Assembly: GCF_001262605.1 (NCBI RefSeq)
Contig: NZ_LGTC01000001.1
Coordinates: 2,275,501 to 2,339,500, forward strand
Direction of reading: 5' to 3'
DNA: 64,000 bases
Source: Pseudobacteroides cellulosolvens ATCC 35603 = DSM 2933
Lineage (GTDB): Bacteria > Bacillota > Clostridia > Acetivibrionales > DSM-2933
Below are positions 17,915 to 27,651 of this stretch, one piece after another (positions within the stretch are counted from its first letter, which is position 1; each line of letters begins with the position of its first letter). The position numbers were made by a program, and so were the translations under genes. A model generated the notes under the pieces. The model searched no databases, had not been told where the DNA came from, and saw nothing but the letters and a program-made list of their open reading frames with translations.

Positions 17915-18820
17915 TTGATTTTAAAATATACAGTACTTAATGCAGATAACGGCAAAAAACTGAAGCACATATTAAAGAACAATATGGGACTTTCAGAGAG
18001 ATTGATTAAAAGGCTCAAAAACAATAAAAAAATATTGGTGGACTCTGTATTAACCTTTGTAAACCATATAGTTTCTGCAGGTGAAATAGTTGAAGTACAC
18101 ATTGATTTTGAGGAAACCGCTGAAGATATTATTCCCGAAGATATACCAATTGACATAATCTATGAAGATGAATACCTTATTGCACTAAACAAGCAGCCAG
18201 GCATTGTGGTTCACCCTACCTGCAGTCATCCTTCTAGAACTATTGCCAATGGAGTTATGCTACATTATCTAAATAACAACCAGCATAAAAAAATCCGCCC
18301 TGTAAGCAGACTTGACCGTGACACCTCAGGTGTGATAGTTTTCGCGAAAAATGAGTTTATCCAGGAATCACTAATAAAACAAATGCATCAAAACAATTAC
18401 ATTAAAGAATACATAGGAGTTGTATCGGGAGTTGTAGAAAACAATTCAGGTACAATTGACCTTCCCATTGCAAGAAAACCCGGCAGTATAATGTTAAGGC
18501 ATATTTCAGAGGAGGGGGTTAGATCTGTTACCCATTATACTGTTATAAAGCACCTTAAAAACGCAACACTCCTTAAATTTCAACTTGAAACCGGGCGTAC
18601 ACATCAGATAAGAGTTCATTGCCAAGCTATAGGCCATCCGTTAATTGGTGATACATTATACGCTGAACCAAACGCCGACTACCAATTAATTGGAAGACAA
18701 GCTCTTCATTCAATTGAGACTGTTTTTATCCATCCTGTCCTAAATCAACAAATTCTTATAAGAGCAAATATTCCCCAGGATATTAAAAATCTTATTGCTT
18801 CCAAAGAACCTCAAGCTTAA
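17915..18820 (+). CDS. RluA-family pseudouridine synthase
   Basis: 301 residues. An N-terminal S4 RNA-binding domain (about 15-65: LKHILKNNMGLSERLIKRLKN region) precedes the catalytic domain with the signature RPVSRLDRDTSGVIVFAKN, whose Asp is the catalytic nucleophile, and later LETGRTHQIRVHCQAIGHPL. It isomerises uridines in rRNA or tRNA; which sites cannot be told. The start is TTG at 17915 with AAGGTGA six bases upstream. It is a single gene on the plus strand. Confidence 0.92.
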   Translation: MILKYTVLNADNGKKLKHILKNNMGLSERLIKRLKNNKKILVDSVLTFVNHIVSAGEIVEVHIDFEETAEDIIPEDIPIDIIYEDEYLIALNKQPGIVVHPTCSHPSRTIANGVMLHYLNNNQHKKIRPVSRLDRDTSGVIVFAKNEFIQESLIKQMHQNNYIKEYIGVVSGVVENNSGTIDLPIARKPGSIMLRHISEEGVRSVTHYTVIKHLKNATLLKFQLETGRTHQIRVHCQAIGHPLIGDTLYAEPNADYQLIGRQALHSIETVFIHPVLNQQILIRANIPQDIKNLIASKEPQA

Positions 18821-19007
18821 AAATGCTCTTAATATAACTTCAAATAGTATCTTTTCTTGCCTCCTCTACATTAAGTATTAATTTTGGGAAATGATCAGCG
18901 AGTTATTTACATATTTTAACACTAGTGTTATTATATACATACTGAACAAATACTTAGCAATAACTAAAATATTTGAAGCTTTAAAACAATCAGGTCGGAG
19001 GCATAAG

Positions 19008-19589
19008 ATGGATGTACTGAAGGAACGATATTCTATAACTGAATTGAGCCAATATCTAAATGTTACGGATCATACTCTAAGATTTTATGAAAAGGAATTT
19101 CAGATAAAAGTTCCAAAGGATGACCGTGGAAGAAGGTATTATAATACCGATCTTGCAAACATTATGTATCAGATTAAGACAATGCGGGATGAAGGCCTTG
19201 AGATCAAAGCTATCCGCAAAATATTGCAAAGAGATAATGTTATCAGTGAACCGGATGTTATTACTCCTGAAGTGTCATTAACGGTTCCTTATAAAATCAA
19301 TGAAACTGCATATGCTGAGTTCAAAAGCATCTTTTTGGCCTTAAAGGACGAGATTTCATGCACTGTAACCAATGAATTTGCTTTGACCAAGGAACATATA
19401 TCAAAAGAACTGACAAAAAACAAATTGGAACTTGGTGCATGTATAGAAAATAATATGCGAAAACTTGAGACAAAGATGGACAAGCATTTTCAAGATGTCG
19501 ATGATTGTTTGACAAAATGGAGAAAGAAAAATCAGTCAGGAATATTCAAGAAGCTTATTGGAAAAGCATTTCAAAAAAACACTTTATAA
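19008..19589 (+). CDS. MerR-family transcriptional regulator
   Basis: About 193 residues from the ATG at 19008, chosen because GGAGG precedes it. An upstream frame extension to 18891 lacks such a site. The N-terminal winged-helix domain (about 8-75) reads YSITELSQYLNVTDHTLRFYEKEF with a following RRYYNTDLANIMYQI, and a helical C-terminal half follows. There are no metal-binding Cys clusters, so a metal sensor role is unlikely. Chromosome-anchoring (RacA-like) or ligand-free regulators share this look. It is convergent with the large secreted-protein gene. Confidence 0.85.
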   Translation: MDVLKERYSITELSQYLNVTDHTLRFYEKEFQIKVPKDDRGRRYYNTDLANIMYQIKTMRDEGLEIKAIRKILQRDNVISEPDVITPEVSLTVPYKINETAYAEFKSIFLALKDEISCTVTNEFALTKEHISKELTKNKLELGACIENNMRKLETKMDKHFQDVDDCLTKWRKKNQSGIFKKLIGKAFQKNTL

Positions 19590-19628
19590 TTTGTATAATC
19601 CCCCTGAAATAAATCTTAGTGTTGCTGC

Positions 19629-19664
19629 GAGAAATTGTGGTGTATTTTTGCACCATAATTTCTC
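19629..19664. terminator. hairpin between convergent genes
   Basis: GAGAAATTGTGGTG (19629-19642) pairs with 19651-19664 with one mismatch. It lies between the MerR gene and the convergent 19694-21862 gene. T-tracts are poor on both sides, so terminator function is positional inference. Confidence 0.5.
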
Positions 19665-19693
19665 ACAAATTTCATTTAGTAATGATCATACTA

Positions 19694-21862
19694 TCATTGT
19701 ACATATAACATCCCTGTTATCTGTAATCCCGCCTTTACCCTGTAAAAATCACGTGACACATCATCGTAAATTAGTAAAATTCTACTTTCCAATGTCTTGG
19801 AATTAGGATCTTTATCTACGGCATCTATGAAATAATATGGTCCCTTAGCCTTTATTATATTTAAGACCTTAATATTGTCTTTTAAAAACAAACTGTTTTC
19901 ATCCTTGAACTTATATAGCTGGGATGAACCGTTCTCTTTATTCAACCCGCTTATAAATAAATTGTCACCAAACTTCTGCCAATAATCCGCATCAAAATTA
20001 CCCAGTTGTTCAATAAATTCAGATTTCAGTGAATACACTTTATTTCTTTGTCCCGAGCTTTCATAACCGGTAAAGATTAAACTTCCATTCAAATCAGACC
20101 ACCTTTTTGTTTCAAACCCTACAACCAGATTGGAAATTGCCAAGCCATCCTGTATGATAATAGTGTTCCTCTCGGTGCCATCCAACCTATTTTTATCTCT
20201 TACATCAAGAAAGGTTTTGCCTCCTGCAGAAATGATATTATTTATTTTAACTATGTCTACCATCCTGTTAACTGTCGATCCATCATATGTATATAATATC
20301 ATATCAAATGTATCGGAATCCTTACCCCATGCCATCAAAATATTTTCCTCAATCCTTATTTCCATAGGCTCAAACTTTTGTATCAGCTTTCTATATGTCC
20401 CAAGATTAATAGTTATATAAGAATTTGCATTAATTATATCAATTTCTGAATTGGCAACATTAAAAATTTCAACAATTCCGCCTTTTTGCTCTATAAAGTG
20501 GCCAGGTTTGTTAATGGAAACATAATCTTCATTATAAAAATATGCATTAGGTGCTGTTCCTAAATACAATTTATTATTGAAGACTTGAATAAAACTTGCT
20601 GCATAACGGACTTTAGCACCTATATCCTGAAAAAAAATCTTAATTGGGACCTTGTCGTCTACAATACATAAAACACCATCAACAACCGCAAACAATCTTC
20701 CCTGGAACATAACTACCTTGCGGATATCTACATTGGCGTCATCCAAAACCACCTTAAAGCTGAATGAAGAAACTCCATTTCCATCATAAATAACAAGAGG
20801 CTTTTTTATTCCTTCCTGCTCATTGCCGATAATATATACATAATTGTTGTCCATAGCATAATCACTGATAATAAAACCATCCTTTAACACAGTTGGCTCC
20901 CACGAAGTTTTATCTATTACAACAACGGAGTATCTCCTGTTATTATCATATTTACTTATTACCATCTTATCTTTAAATATAAATCTTTTTCCTACAAAAA
21001 AATTGTCTTTGACAACATAAAATGATTTGCCGTCAAATCTGCACAATATATCATATTGCTTAACCCTATCATAGCCAAGTATAACAAGATTATCATTATA
21101 CTCGAAGGAATCCTTCATTTCAAAATGTTCAAGTAAAAGCTGTAGATCATTACCTCTCAATAAATAAAGCCCTTTATTTTCTTTGCCTTGTTCGGATACT
21201 GTCAAAAATACCTGCCCCTTAAAAGTGTACCAGTTTTGTATGTCTTTATTCTCCAGGGAAATACTGTTAATTCCATTTCCGTCATATGTATACAAAGTAT
21301 TTTGATTGTTTTTTTTCTCGTTATACAATACTTTGCCGGTATCAAACTTACCATATTGTGTTATATGTATTGTTTTTTCCTCTTCATCCCATGAGACAAA
21401 TGCACCTGAGCACTCGGAAACAAACCTTAATGGTACAACTGTTCTCTCCGACACAATCTTAGGTGCAACAGCCAATATCCTAGTCTCACCATTTACTTCT
21501 GCATAGATGCTGTTTATCTTTAATATGATTGTTGTAGATTCATTTGAAGCTGTTATTGTTTTACTCCTCTTATCCCATTGAACACTATATCCTAATTCCT
21601 CAAGAATAGTCCTAAATGGAATAAGTGTTGTATTATGTTGAATAAAAGGTGCTAAATCAACGGTCTTATTTTCACTCTGAGAAGTATATTGTGTAGATCC
21701 TATATGAAAAAGCAGATCAACAAATGATGAATCCGCAAAGCATTTATTTTGGTTGATAATAAAGAACACAATAAAAATATATGTAAACAAAAGCACTTTA
21801 AATAAATAAAAACCTCTTTTATTTATTTCACAACTCATTTCAAATGCTACCTCCCTAACCAT
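19694..21862 (-). CDS. large secreted protein: copper-amine-oxidase N-domain plus repeat-rich domain
   Basis: 722 residues. A signal sequence (YLFKVLLFTYIFIVFFII) precedes a copper amine oxidase N-terminal domain (about 55-165: LIPFRTILEELGYSVQWD, ERTVVPLRFVSECSGAFV). The remaining roughly 550 residues show recurrent short beta units of the type YDGNGI/VYIIG...LYLLRG, which suggests a beta-propeller-like fold. No catalytic motif is recognised. Two starts are plausible: ATG 21862 (AGAGG five bases upstream) or ATG 21838 (GGGAGG eleven bases upstream). It is most likely a wall-associated surface protein of unknown function. Confidence 0.7.
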   Translation of the reverse strand: MVREVAFEMSCEINKRGFYLFKVLLFTYIFIVFFIINQNKCFADSSFVDLLFHIGSTQYTSQSENKTVDLAPFIQHNTTLIPFRTILEELGYSVQWDKRSKTITASNESTTIILKINSIYAEVNGETRILAVAPKIVSERTVVPLRFVSECSGAFVSWDEEEKTIHITQYGKFDTGKVLYNEKKNNQNTLYTYDGNGINSISLENKDIQNWYTFKGQVFLTVSEQGKENKGLYLLRGNDLQLLLEHFEMKDSFEYNDNLVILGYDRVKQYDILCRFDGKSFYVVKDNFFVGKRFIFKDKMVISKYDNNRRYSVVVIDKTSWEPTVLKDGFIISDYAMDNNYVYIIGNEQEGIKKPLVIYDGNGVSSFSFKVVLDDANVDIRKVVMFQGRLFAVVDGVLCIVDDKVPIKIFFQDIGAKVRYAASFIQVFNNKLYLGTAPNAYFYNEDYVSINKPGHFIEQKGGIVEIFNVANSEIDIINANSYITINLGTYRKLIQKFEPMEIRIEENILMAWGKDSDTFDMILYTYDGSTVNRMVDIVKINNIISAGGKTFLDVRDKNRLDGTERNTIIIQDGLAISNLVVGFETKRWSDLNGSLIFTGYESSGQRNKVYSLKSEFIEQLGNFDADYWQKFGDNLFISGLNKENGSSQLYKFKDENSLFLKDNIKVLNIIKAKGPYYFIDAVDKDPNSKTLESRILLIYDDVSRDFYRVKAGLQITGMLYVQ

Positions 21863-22028
21863 TTCTTCCTCTAATATATCATTTCAAAACCCTGGGGCTA
21901 TTCATATTTCAATCATTAAGTTAACATATAAAAATTTCAAAGTCAATTGAAAACCTTGAATTTCAATGTTTTGAAGCATTATTCATATATACCCGTTCTA
22001 GCAAACATTAGTATTTTGATAAAAATAA

Positions 22029-22071
22029 AAAACCACCTTCATAATAACCAAAGTTAGTTATCATGTAGATG
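22029..22071 (-). terminator. rho-independent terminator of the DUF4956 gene
   Basis: On the minus strand an imperfect stem closing with ATAAC/GTTAT is followed by GGTGGTTTTTTATTTTT, just after the DUF4956 stop. Confidence 0.65.
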
Positions 22072-22111
22072 ATTTCTATGTAATAATCAGTTGATTTTTA
22101 TATTAAAATGC

Positions 22112-22795
22112 TTAGTAATCAGCTCTTTCTGCATTCAGAATAAGAACTATGCTAAGATTTCCATTCCTGCATCTCAATTCATCCATAAAATCCTTTTCAT
22201 TAGCTTCAAACCTCATATTAACCATGTAGACGAGCTCAAAAAGCGACCCTAATTCAGTGGTTTTTACCCTTCTTAATTCATGAGTTATCGTATATTTTTC
22301 AAAAAGATCGTCAAAAACCCCATGATAATCGAGGTCTTCCGGTATAACTATCTTAAGAGCCTTTTCATGGTGCTTGTTAGCTCCAAAGTTGGAAAAAGAT
22401 AAAATCGCTGTCAGTATACATAAAAATATTGTAAACAATGCAGCATAACCAAACATACCAATTCCACAAGCCAAACCTGCTGCCATAGTAAAAAATACAT
22501 AAGCTATATCTTTTGGATCTCCTGCCTGACTTCTGAAACGAATAATGGAAAAAGCTCCTGCAAGGCCGAATGCACGTGCCGCATTATCACCAATTAACAA
22601 TATTATTATGGCTATTATGGGTGATATCATTACCAGTGTCAATATAAAGTTCTGATTATGAATCTTCTTGGAATTTGTCTTTATATAAGTAATGCTTATT
22701 ATGAGTCCGAGTATAAAGGCTATAACTAAAGTTAGCATCGCATTACCAACTGTAAGATTTATCTGCTCTGATGTTTTGAATATCGAATCAAGCAT
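22112..22795 (-). CDS. DUF4956 membrane protein
   Basis: 227 residues with four hydrophobic segments in the first 130 residues (for example MLTLVIAFILGLIISITYI and LVMISPIIAIIILLIG), the family motif RAFGLAGAFSIIRFRSQAGDPKDIAYVF (about 72-100) and a soluble C-terminal domain (about 145-227). DUF4956 genes are often beside VTC-domain polyphosphate polymerases and CotH kinases; neither partner is present here. The function is unknown. An upstream GGGGGCG site fits the ATG at 22795. Confidence 0.85.
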   Translation of the reverse strand: MLDSIFKTSEQINLTVGNAMLTLVIAFILGLIISITYIKTNSKKIHNQNFILTLVMISPIIAIIILLIGDNAARAFGLAGAFSIIRFRSQAGDPKDIAYVFFTMAAGLACGIGMFGYAALFTIFLCILTAILSFSNFGANKHHEKALKIVIPEDLDYHGVFDDLFEKYTITHELRRVKTTELGSLFELVYMVNMRFEANEKDFMDELRCRNGNLSIVLILNAERADY

Positions 22796-23238
22796 TTACA
22801 TTGTTCGCCCCCTAAATATTTTTACCAACATATTTTGAATTCGGTATTGTATAAATCACCATCCCCTATAATATTTATCTTAAAACACCTTAATCAACAT
22901 ATCGTGCTTGTCCTTAGACATAACCTTTGCTATTTAAACTCCCTTCTTAATTAATTATCTAATATGAAAGCACTTATTAAATTAGTTTTACATTTGTATA
23001 TGTCCAGCAGATTATGACACAAACAGTACCATAATCTCTCGCAACAACTTCAACATTGCAAAATTGCAAGCAATTTTGTTATGCCAGATGCAAACTAACA
23101 ATTTTTTATATATTATAATTATACAGAATAATATGGCTTTAAACTATATTTGATTTTAAATTTTTAACTTAGTAAAATTTTTGCAGGTTACTGCAATAGT
23201 TTATCAATTTCTATACATGTAACAGAAAAATTAAAAAC
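22796..23238. other. 443-base AT-rich gap
   Basis: I see no gene here. The only structure noted is GCAAAATT/AATTTTGT around 23056-23078, a small hairpin. The segment probably carries the promoter for DUF4956 and the end of the MFS transcript. Confidence 0.5.
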
Positions 23239-24420
23239 CTATTTATCTTTATATAAAAGGCTGACAAATGCACAAATAATCATGAGAATAGATGAAATGA
23301 GAAATAAAGGAATAATAGATATTTGTTTTGCCAAAACACCTGACAAACTTGAGCCAATAAGTATTCCACCTGTTAAAAGAGGTGTTACAAGTCCGCTTAT
23401 CCTCCCTATAAACTCTTCACTAACACTTTTTATCAATGGAGAACTAAGGGCAACTTGCAAAAATGCAAGCACCGCACCTGCAAAAAAATATGTAATTGAT
23501 GTTATTGACACAATTGTTGATAATGCTTCTAATGTTGTAGTAAAAGAAAAAACAATCATACCCAAAAACAAAATTAATTTTATTTTAAACCTATTTACAA
23601 ATAAAGCTGCCATGATTGCTCCGATTAACAAACCAACACCAAAAATGGAATAAAGCCATTGCAAGTATTCCTTTGCAATACCCAATCTTTCAGTTACTAT
23701 ATATACCGCAAGGGGCTGAGTCAGACCTTGTGCAAATCCTAATAATATGTATAGAATACTGATTACCTTAAGTCCTGAATTATACTTAACATATCGGATT
23801 CCTTCCTTCATATCCTTAAATACGCTTGTTTTTAAAATGCTAACCTCCTTTTTAGAATCGGGCAGTAACAGCTGAACCATTGAAGAAATGAAGAACATAA
23901 CAGCAATAACAACCAAAGACGCGGTTATACCAGCTTTCCCATATAATAGTGTTCCAAAAACAGGACCAACTATCAGGAAAATCGACTGCCAACATTGGGA
24001 TAAAGATATGGCTGAATTTATTAGTTTTTCATCAACATGCCTTTTGAACATGATGTTTGAAGACGGGATAGAAAATTGACTAACTAAAGAAGACATCAGC
24101 GTTGCTGCAAATACCATCTGCCACAACCCTTGTGAAATGAATAAAAGTATTAGAAATACGGATACAGAGCTCAAAAAATCTCCAATAATCATTGTCCTCT
24201 TGGGATTCCATTTATCTGCCAGGGTTCCTCCAATATAAGAAAATACAAACATGGGTAAATACTCAAAAACAGTGATTAAAGATACCGCAACAGGATCCGC
24301 ATCTGTCTTTTCTATAATAAAAAACAAGACAGATATATTTCTTATCCAAATACATAGCTGCTGTATGATATCAGTGGTCATTATTATTCTAAACACTCTG
24401 TTGCCAAATAATTCTTTCAT
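23239..24420 (-). CDS. MFS transporter (drug-exporter-like)
   Basis: 393 residues with about twelve hydrophobic segments and the MFS loop signature GGTLADKWNPKRTMIIGD between segments 2 and 3. The closest general look is the MFS_3/enterobactin-exporter type multidrug efflux group. The gene lies 58 bases after the TetR regulator, with a matching operator in between, so its expression is probably induced when the regulator binds ligand. The substrate is unknown. Confidence 0.87.
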   Translation of the reverse strand: MKELFGNRVFRIIMTTDIIQQLCIWIRNISVLFFIIEKTDADPVAVSLITVFEYLPMFVFSYIGGTLADKWNPKRTMIIGDFLSSVSVFLILLFISQGLWQMVFAATLMSSLVSQFSIPSSNIMFKRHVDEKLINSAISLSQCWQSIFLIVGPVFGTLLYGKAGITASLVVIAVMFFISSMVQLLLPDSKKEVSILKTSVFKDMKEGIRYVKYNSGLKVISILYILLGFAQGLTQPLAVYIVTERLGIAKEYLQWLYSIFGVGLLIGAIMAALFVNRFKIKLILFLGMIVFSFTTTLEALSTIVSITSITYFFAGAVLAFLQVALSSPLIKSVSEEFIGRISGLVTPLLTGGILIGSSLSGVLAKQISIIPLFLISSILMIICAFVSLLYKDK

Positions 24421-24435
24421 ATTACTCCTCCATCT

Positions 24436-24452
24436 GACTGACCGTCCGGTTT
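24436..24452. promoter_or_regulatory. second TetR-type operator, upstream of the MFS gene
   Basis: ACTGACCGTCCGGTTT matches the palindrome at 25090-25107 at most positions and lies just before the MFS ribosome site. A TATAAA-like -10 overlaps it on the minus strand. It would allow direct control of the transporter. Confidence 0.65.
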
Positions 24453-24478
24453 TTTATACTTTAAAAAAATTTTACACA

Positions 24479-25069
24479 TTATTCTTTACTTAAGCCATCA
24501 AGAAAAATTTCTACAGACTTTTTGTACATATGAGACATATCTGAAGCGTTAAAATTTTGAAATATAGCCCCTACCCCCGCTAAAAAACCATAAGTAATTA
24601 GTGTTAAATCATTTATATTATCATTGATAAATTCATTGTTATCAATACCTTCTTGAACAACTTCCTGTATAACCGGAATGTACATACCATTTAATTCATC
24701 AAGCTTGACTTTTACTTTGGGATCTGCAGATTCACTTCCTGAAAACTCTGTGGCAGCTCTTAAAAGAGGGCTTTCAAAATCCAATGCAAAGTGCTCTGCC
24801 AATACAAAAAGTTTATCTTTTGCTGTCTTAAGGCCTGCTGATTTTTCTCTCCATTTCGAAATCCACTCCTCAATATATAACTCCAGTATATAGATAAAGA
24901 GATCTTCTTTACTTTTAAAATGATAGTAAATACTCCCTTTGCTCATACCGGAGTGAGACCTGATGTCTTCCATTGAAGCTTGGAAGTATCCTTTCTGTAT
25001 AAAAACTTCCTTTGCTTTTGTAGCAATCAGGTTTTTTGTTTGTTCTGCTTTAATGTTAGGACTTACCAT
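24479..25069 (-). CDS. TetR/AcrR-family repressor
   Basis: 196 residues. An N-terminal helix-turn-helix domain (about 12-58) has AKEVFIQKGYFQASMEDI and SGMSKGSIYYHFKSKEDLF, followed by a helical ligand-binding domain. The upstream palindrome overlaps its own promoter, and a second copy lies before the MFS gene, so autorepression plus control of the exporter is likely. The ligand is unknown. Confidence 0.92.
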   Translation of the reverse strand: MVSPNIKAEQTKNLIATKAKEVFIQKGYFQASMEDIRSHSGMSKGSIYYHFKSKEDLFIYILELYIEEWISKWREKSAGLKTAKDKLFVLAEHFALDFESPLLRAATEFSGSESADPKVKVKLDELNGMYIPVIQEVVQEGIDNNEFINDNINDLTLITYGFLAGVGAIFQNFNASDMSHMYKKSVEIFLDGLSKE

Positions 25070-25089
25070 ATTAATTCCTCCTTCTCACT

Positions 25090-25138
25090 AAACTGACCGT
25101 TCAGTTTAATTATAATCGTTAAAGATACCTCATGTCAA
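25090..25138 (-). promoter_or_regulatory. TetR promoter with overlapping palindromic operator
   Basis: On the minus strand TTGACA (25133-25138), an 18-base spacer and TATAAT (25109-25114) form a consensus promoter. Directly downstream is AAACTGA-CCGT-TCAGTTT (25090-25107), a perfect palindrome over the transcription start, as expected for repressor binding. Confidence 0.85.
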
Positions 25139-25189
25139 TTATTTTTTACTTTTGTTTCTTCTAATATAACCTTTCCCAGAAATCAAAAA

Positions 25190-25229
25190 ACCTCATTACC
25201 TGATTGAAAGTTAACACAAGTAATGAGGT
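25190..25229 (-). terminator. terminator of the carboxyspermidine operon
   Basis: A perfect 10-base stem ACCTCATTAC/GTAATGAGGT is followed on the minus strand by TTTTTTGATT, 33 bases after the decarboxylase stop. Confidence 0.85.
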
Positions 25230-25262
25230 CTCTAATTTATAATCTCAATTGACAAACGTTCT

Positions 25263-26405
25263 TTAAGATAAACGTCCTTCAAAATCTTCATATCCGAATC
25301 TTTTGACTATCTTAATGCCATCTTTCTCGGTATAAAGTGCTATGGAAGGCAGGTTTACACCATTAAACGTATTGTTTTTCACCATAGTATAATGGGCCAT
25401 ATCACAGAACACCAGCCTATCACCCGGCTTTAAAGGCTCTTTGAAAGAATAATCCCCTATAATATCTCCTGCAAGGCAGGTTAACCCACCAAACCTGTAA
25501 GTGTGGGGATATTCCTCCGGTTTGCCTGCACCTATTATATTAGGCCTGTATGGCATTTCTATAACATCAGGCATATGACAAGCTGCCGAAGTATCCAAAA
25601 TAGCAATATTCATACCGTTATTGACTATATCAAGAACCTTTGCTACAAGATATCCAGTATTTAATGCAATGGCTTCTCCAGGCTCAAGATATACATCTAC
25701 ACCATACTTGTCCTTAAAAAACATAATGGATTTTACAAGGGTTTCAATATCATAGTCCGGCCTTGTAATATGATGTCCTCCGCCTAGGTTAATCCATTTC
25801 ATTTTTTTGATATACTCACCGAACTTTTCATCTACTACTTTTATAGTACGCTCTAATGTGTCGGAATTTTGCTCACACATTGTGTGAAAATGCAGTCCGT
25901 CAATACCGTCTAGCTCATCAGGCTTAAAGTTTGGCAAAGTAACTCCAAGTCTAGAATATTTATAACATGGATTATATATAGGTGTCTCAATTTCCGAATA
26001 CTCAGGATTTACTCGAATACCGCACTCTATTTTTTTGCCTGCATTTTTAACTTTGTCCTTAAACCTTTTCCACTGATCAAAGGAATTAAAAACAATATGG
26101 TCGCAATACTTTACTATCTCGTCAAACTCCTCATCAATATAAGCTGGAGCATAGATATGGACTTCTTTTCCCATTCTTTCATAACCCAATCTTGCTTCAA
26201 ATAAAGAGCTGGATGTAATTCCCTTAAGATATTTACCTACCGTAGGAAATACTGAAAACATGGAAAAACCCTTTAATGCAAGCAAAATATTGCAGCCTGT
26301 GCGTTCCTGCACTTTGTTCAAAGTTTCAAGATTTTTTATTAAAAGTCTTTCATCAACAATATAACAAGGTGTTGGAAGTGCCTTAACATCTATATCATTA
26401 TTCAT
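25263..26405 (-). CDS. nspC: carboxynorspermidine/carboxyspermidine decarboxylase
   Basis: 380 residues of the alanine-racemase-fold PLP decarboxylases. The cofactor lysine is in LLALKGFS (Lys45). Other family features are HFHTMCEQ, NLGGGHHITRPDYD and LEPGEAIALNTGY near the active site. It removes CO2 from carboxy(nor)spermidine to give spermidine or norspermidine. It pairs with the dehydrogenase immediately upstream (9-base gap). A polyamine route from aspartate semialdehyde that avoids S-adenosylmethionine is therefore expected. Whether spermidine or norspermidine is made cannot be read from the sequence. Confidence 0.93.
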   Translation of the reverse strand: MNNDIDVKALPTPCYIVDERLLIKNLETLNKVQERTGCNILLALKGFSMFSVFPTVGKYLKGITSSSLFEARLGYERMGKEVHIYAPAYIDEEFDEIVKYCDHIVFNSFDQWKRFKDKVKNAGKKIECGIRVNPEYSEIETPIYNPCYKYSRLGVTLPNFKPDELDGIDGLHFHTMCEQNSDTLERTIKVVDEKFGEYIKKMKWINLGGGHHITRPDYDIETLVKSIMFFKDKYGVDVYLEPGEAIALNTGYLVAKVLDIVNNGMNIAILDTSAACHMPDVIEMPYRPNIIGAGKPEEYPHTYRFGGLTCLAGDIIGDYSFKEPLKPGDRLVFCDMAHYTMVKNNTFNGVNLPSIALYTEKDGIKIVKRFGYEDFEGRLS

Positions 26406-26414
26406 ATATTAACC

Positions 26415-27614
26415 TCAATCCAGTAGTGTAGGTGAAAACTCTTCCTTCCAAGGAAGTCCACATTTGTTAAGCTCGTCCATAAAAGGATCGGGATCAAACT
26501 CTTCAACATTGAAAACGCCTGGCTTATTCCATATGCCCTGCAGCATTAATTTGGCACCAATCATTGCCGGAACACCAGTTGTATAAGATATCGCCTGGGA
26601 ACCTACCTCACGATAACACTCCTGATGGTCGCAAACATTGTAGACATAGTATGTTCTAGGCTTACCGTCTTTTGTTCCTTGAATGATACATCCTATATTT
26701 GTCTTTCCTTTTGTCCTTGGTCCAAGGGATCCAGGATCCGGAAGTACCGCCTTTAAAAATTGCAGCGGAATAATCTCCTTGCCTTCATAATTTATTGGCT
26801 CAATTGATGTCATTCCCACGTTCTGAAGTACAGTCAAATGATTTATATAATTGTCGGAAAAAGTCATCCAAAATCTGATTCTTTTAACTCCCTTTATATT
26901 AACTGCAAGAGACTCCAGTTCTTCATGATACAGGAGATATATATTTTTAGGACCTATCTCGGGAAGATCATAAACATGCTTGTACTCTAAAGGTTCTGTT
27001 TCCTTCCATTCTCCGTTTTCATAGAACCTGCCCTTTGCTGTTATTTCACGGATGTTTATTTCAGGATTAAAGTTTGTTGCAAATGGATAGCCATGATCTC
27101 CTGCGTTTGCATCAACTATATCTATATAGTCTATCTGGTCAAAATAATGTTTCTGGGCATAAGCACAAAACACACCTGTTACACCGGGATCAAAACCGCT
27201 TCCCAACAAAGCCATTAAGCCAGCTTCCTTAAACTTTTCCCTGTATGCCCACTGCCATTTGTATTCAAACTTCGGCGTATCGGGTGGTTCATAGTTTGCA
27301 GTGTCAAGGTAATGAACGCCTGTTGCAAGGCACGCATCCATAATAGCTAAATCCTGGTAAGGCAAGGCCACATTTATAACAATATCAGGATTAAAGCTCC
27401 TAATAAGATCAATAACCTGATTTGAATCATCTGCATTTACTCTAGCCGTATGAATTTTTGTTTTGCTTCCTGCCAATTTATTTTTTATAGCATCGCATTT
27501 TTCCACTGTCCTGCTTGCCAGACAAATTTCTTCAAAAACCTCCGGGTGCTGACAGCATTTATGAACTACAACGTTGGAAACCCCTCCGGCACCGATAATT
27601 AAAGCTTTTCCCAT
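26415..27614 (-). CDS. saccharopine dehydrogenase family: carboxy(nor)spermidine dehydrogenase
   Basis: 399 residues. An N-terminal Rossmann motif (ALIIGAGGVSNVVVHKC) binds NAD(P)H. The central domain contains MALLGSGFDPGVTGVFCAYA, typical of the Lys1/saccharopine family branch that acts on carboxyspermidine. It condenses aspartate semialdehyde with putrescine or diaminopropane reductively; nspC then decarboxylates the product. Promoter-proximal position in a two-gene operon supports this assignment over lysine metabolism. Confidence 0.93.
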   Translation of the reverse strand: MGKALIIGAGGVSNVVVHKCCQHPEVFEEICLASRTVEKCDAIKNKLAGSKTKIHTARVNADDSNQVIDLIRSFNPDIVINVALPYQDLAIMDACLATGVHYLDTANYEPPDTPKFEYKWQWAYREKFKEAGLMALLGSGFDPGVTGVFCAYAQKHYFDQIDYIDIVDANAGDHGYPFATNFNPEINIREITAKGRFYENGEWKETEPLEYKHVYDLPEIGPKNIYLLYHEELESLAVNIKGVKRIRFWMTFSDNYINHLTVLQNVGMTSIEPINYEGKEIIPLQFLKAVLPDPGSLGPRTKGKTNIGCIIQGTKDGKPRTYYVYNVCDHQECYREVGSQAISYTTGVPAMIGAKLMLQGIWNKPGVFNVEEFDPDPFMDELNKCGLPWKEEFSPTLLD

Positions 27615-27651
27615 TATAAGCCCTCCAACTTCAATTAAATTAATAAGAATG

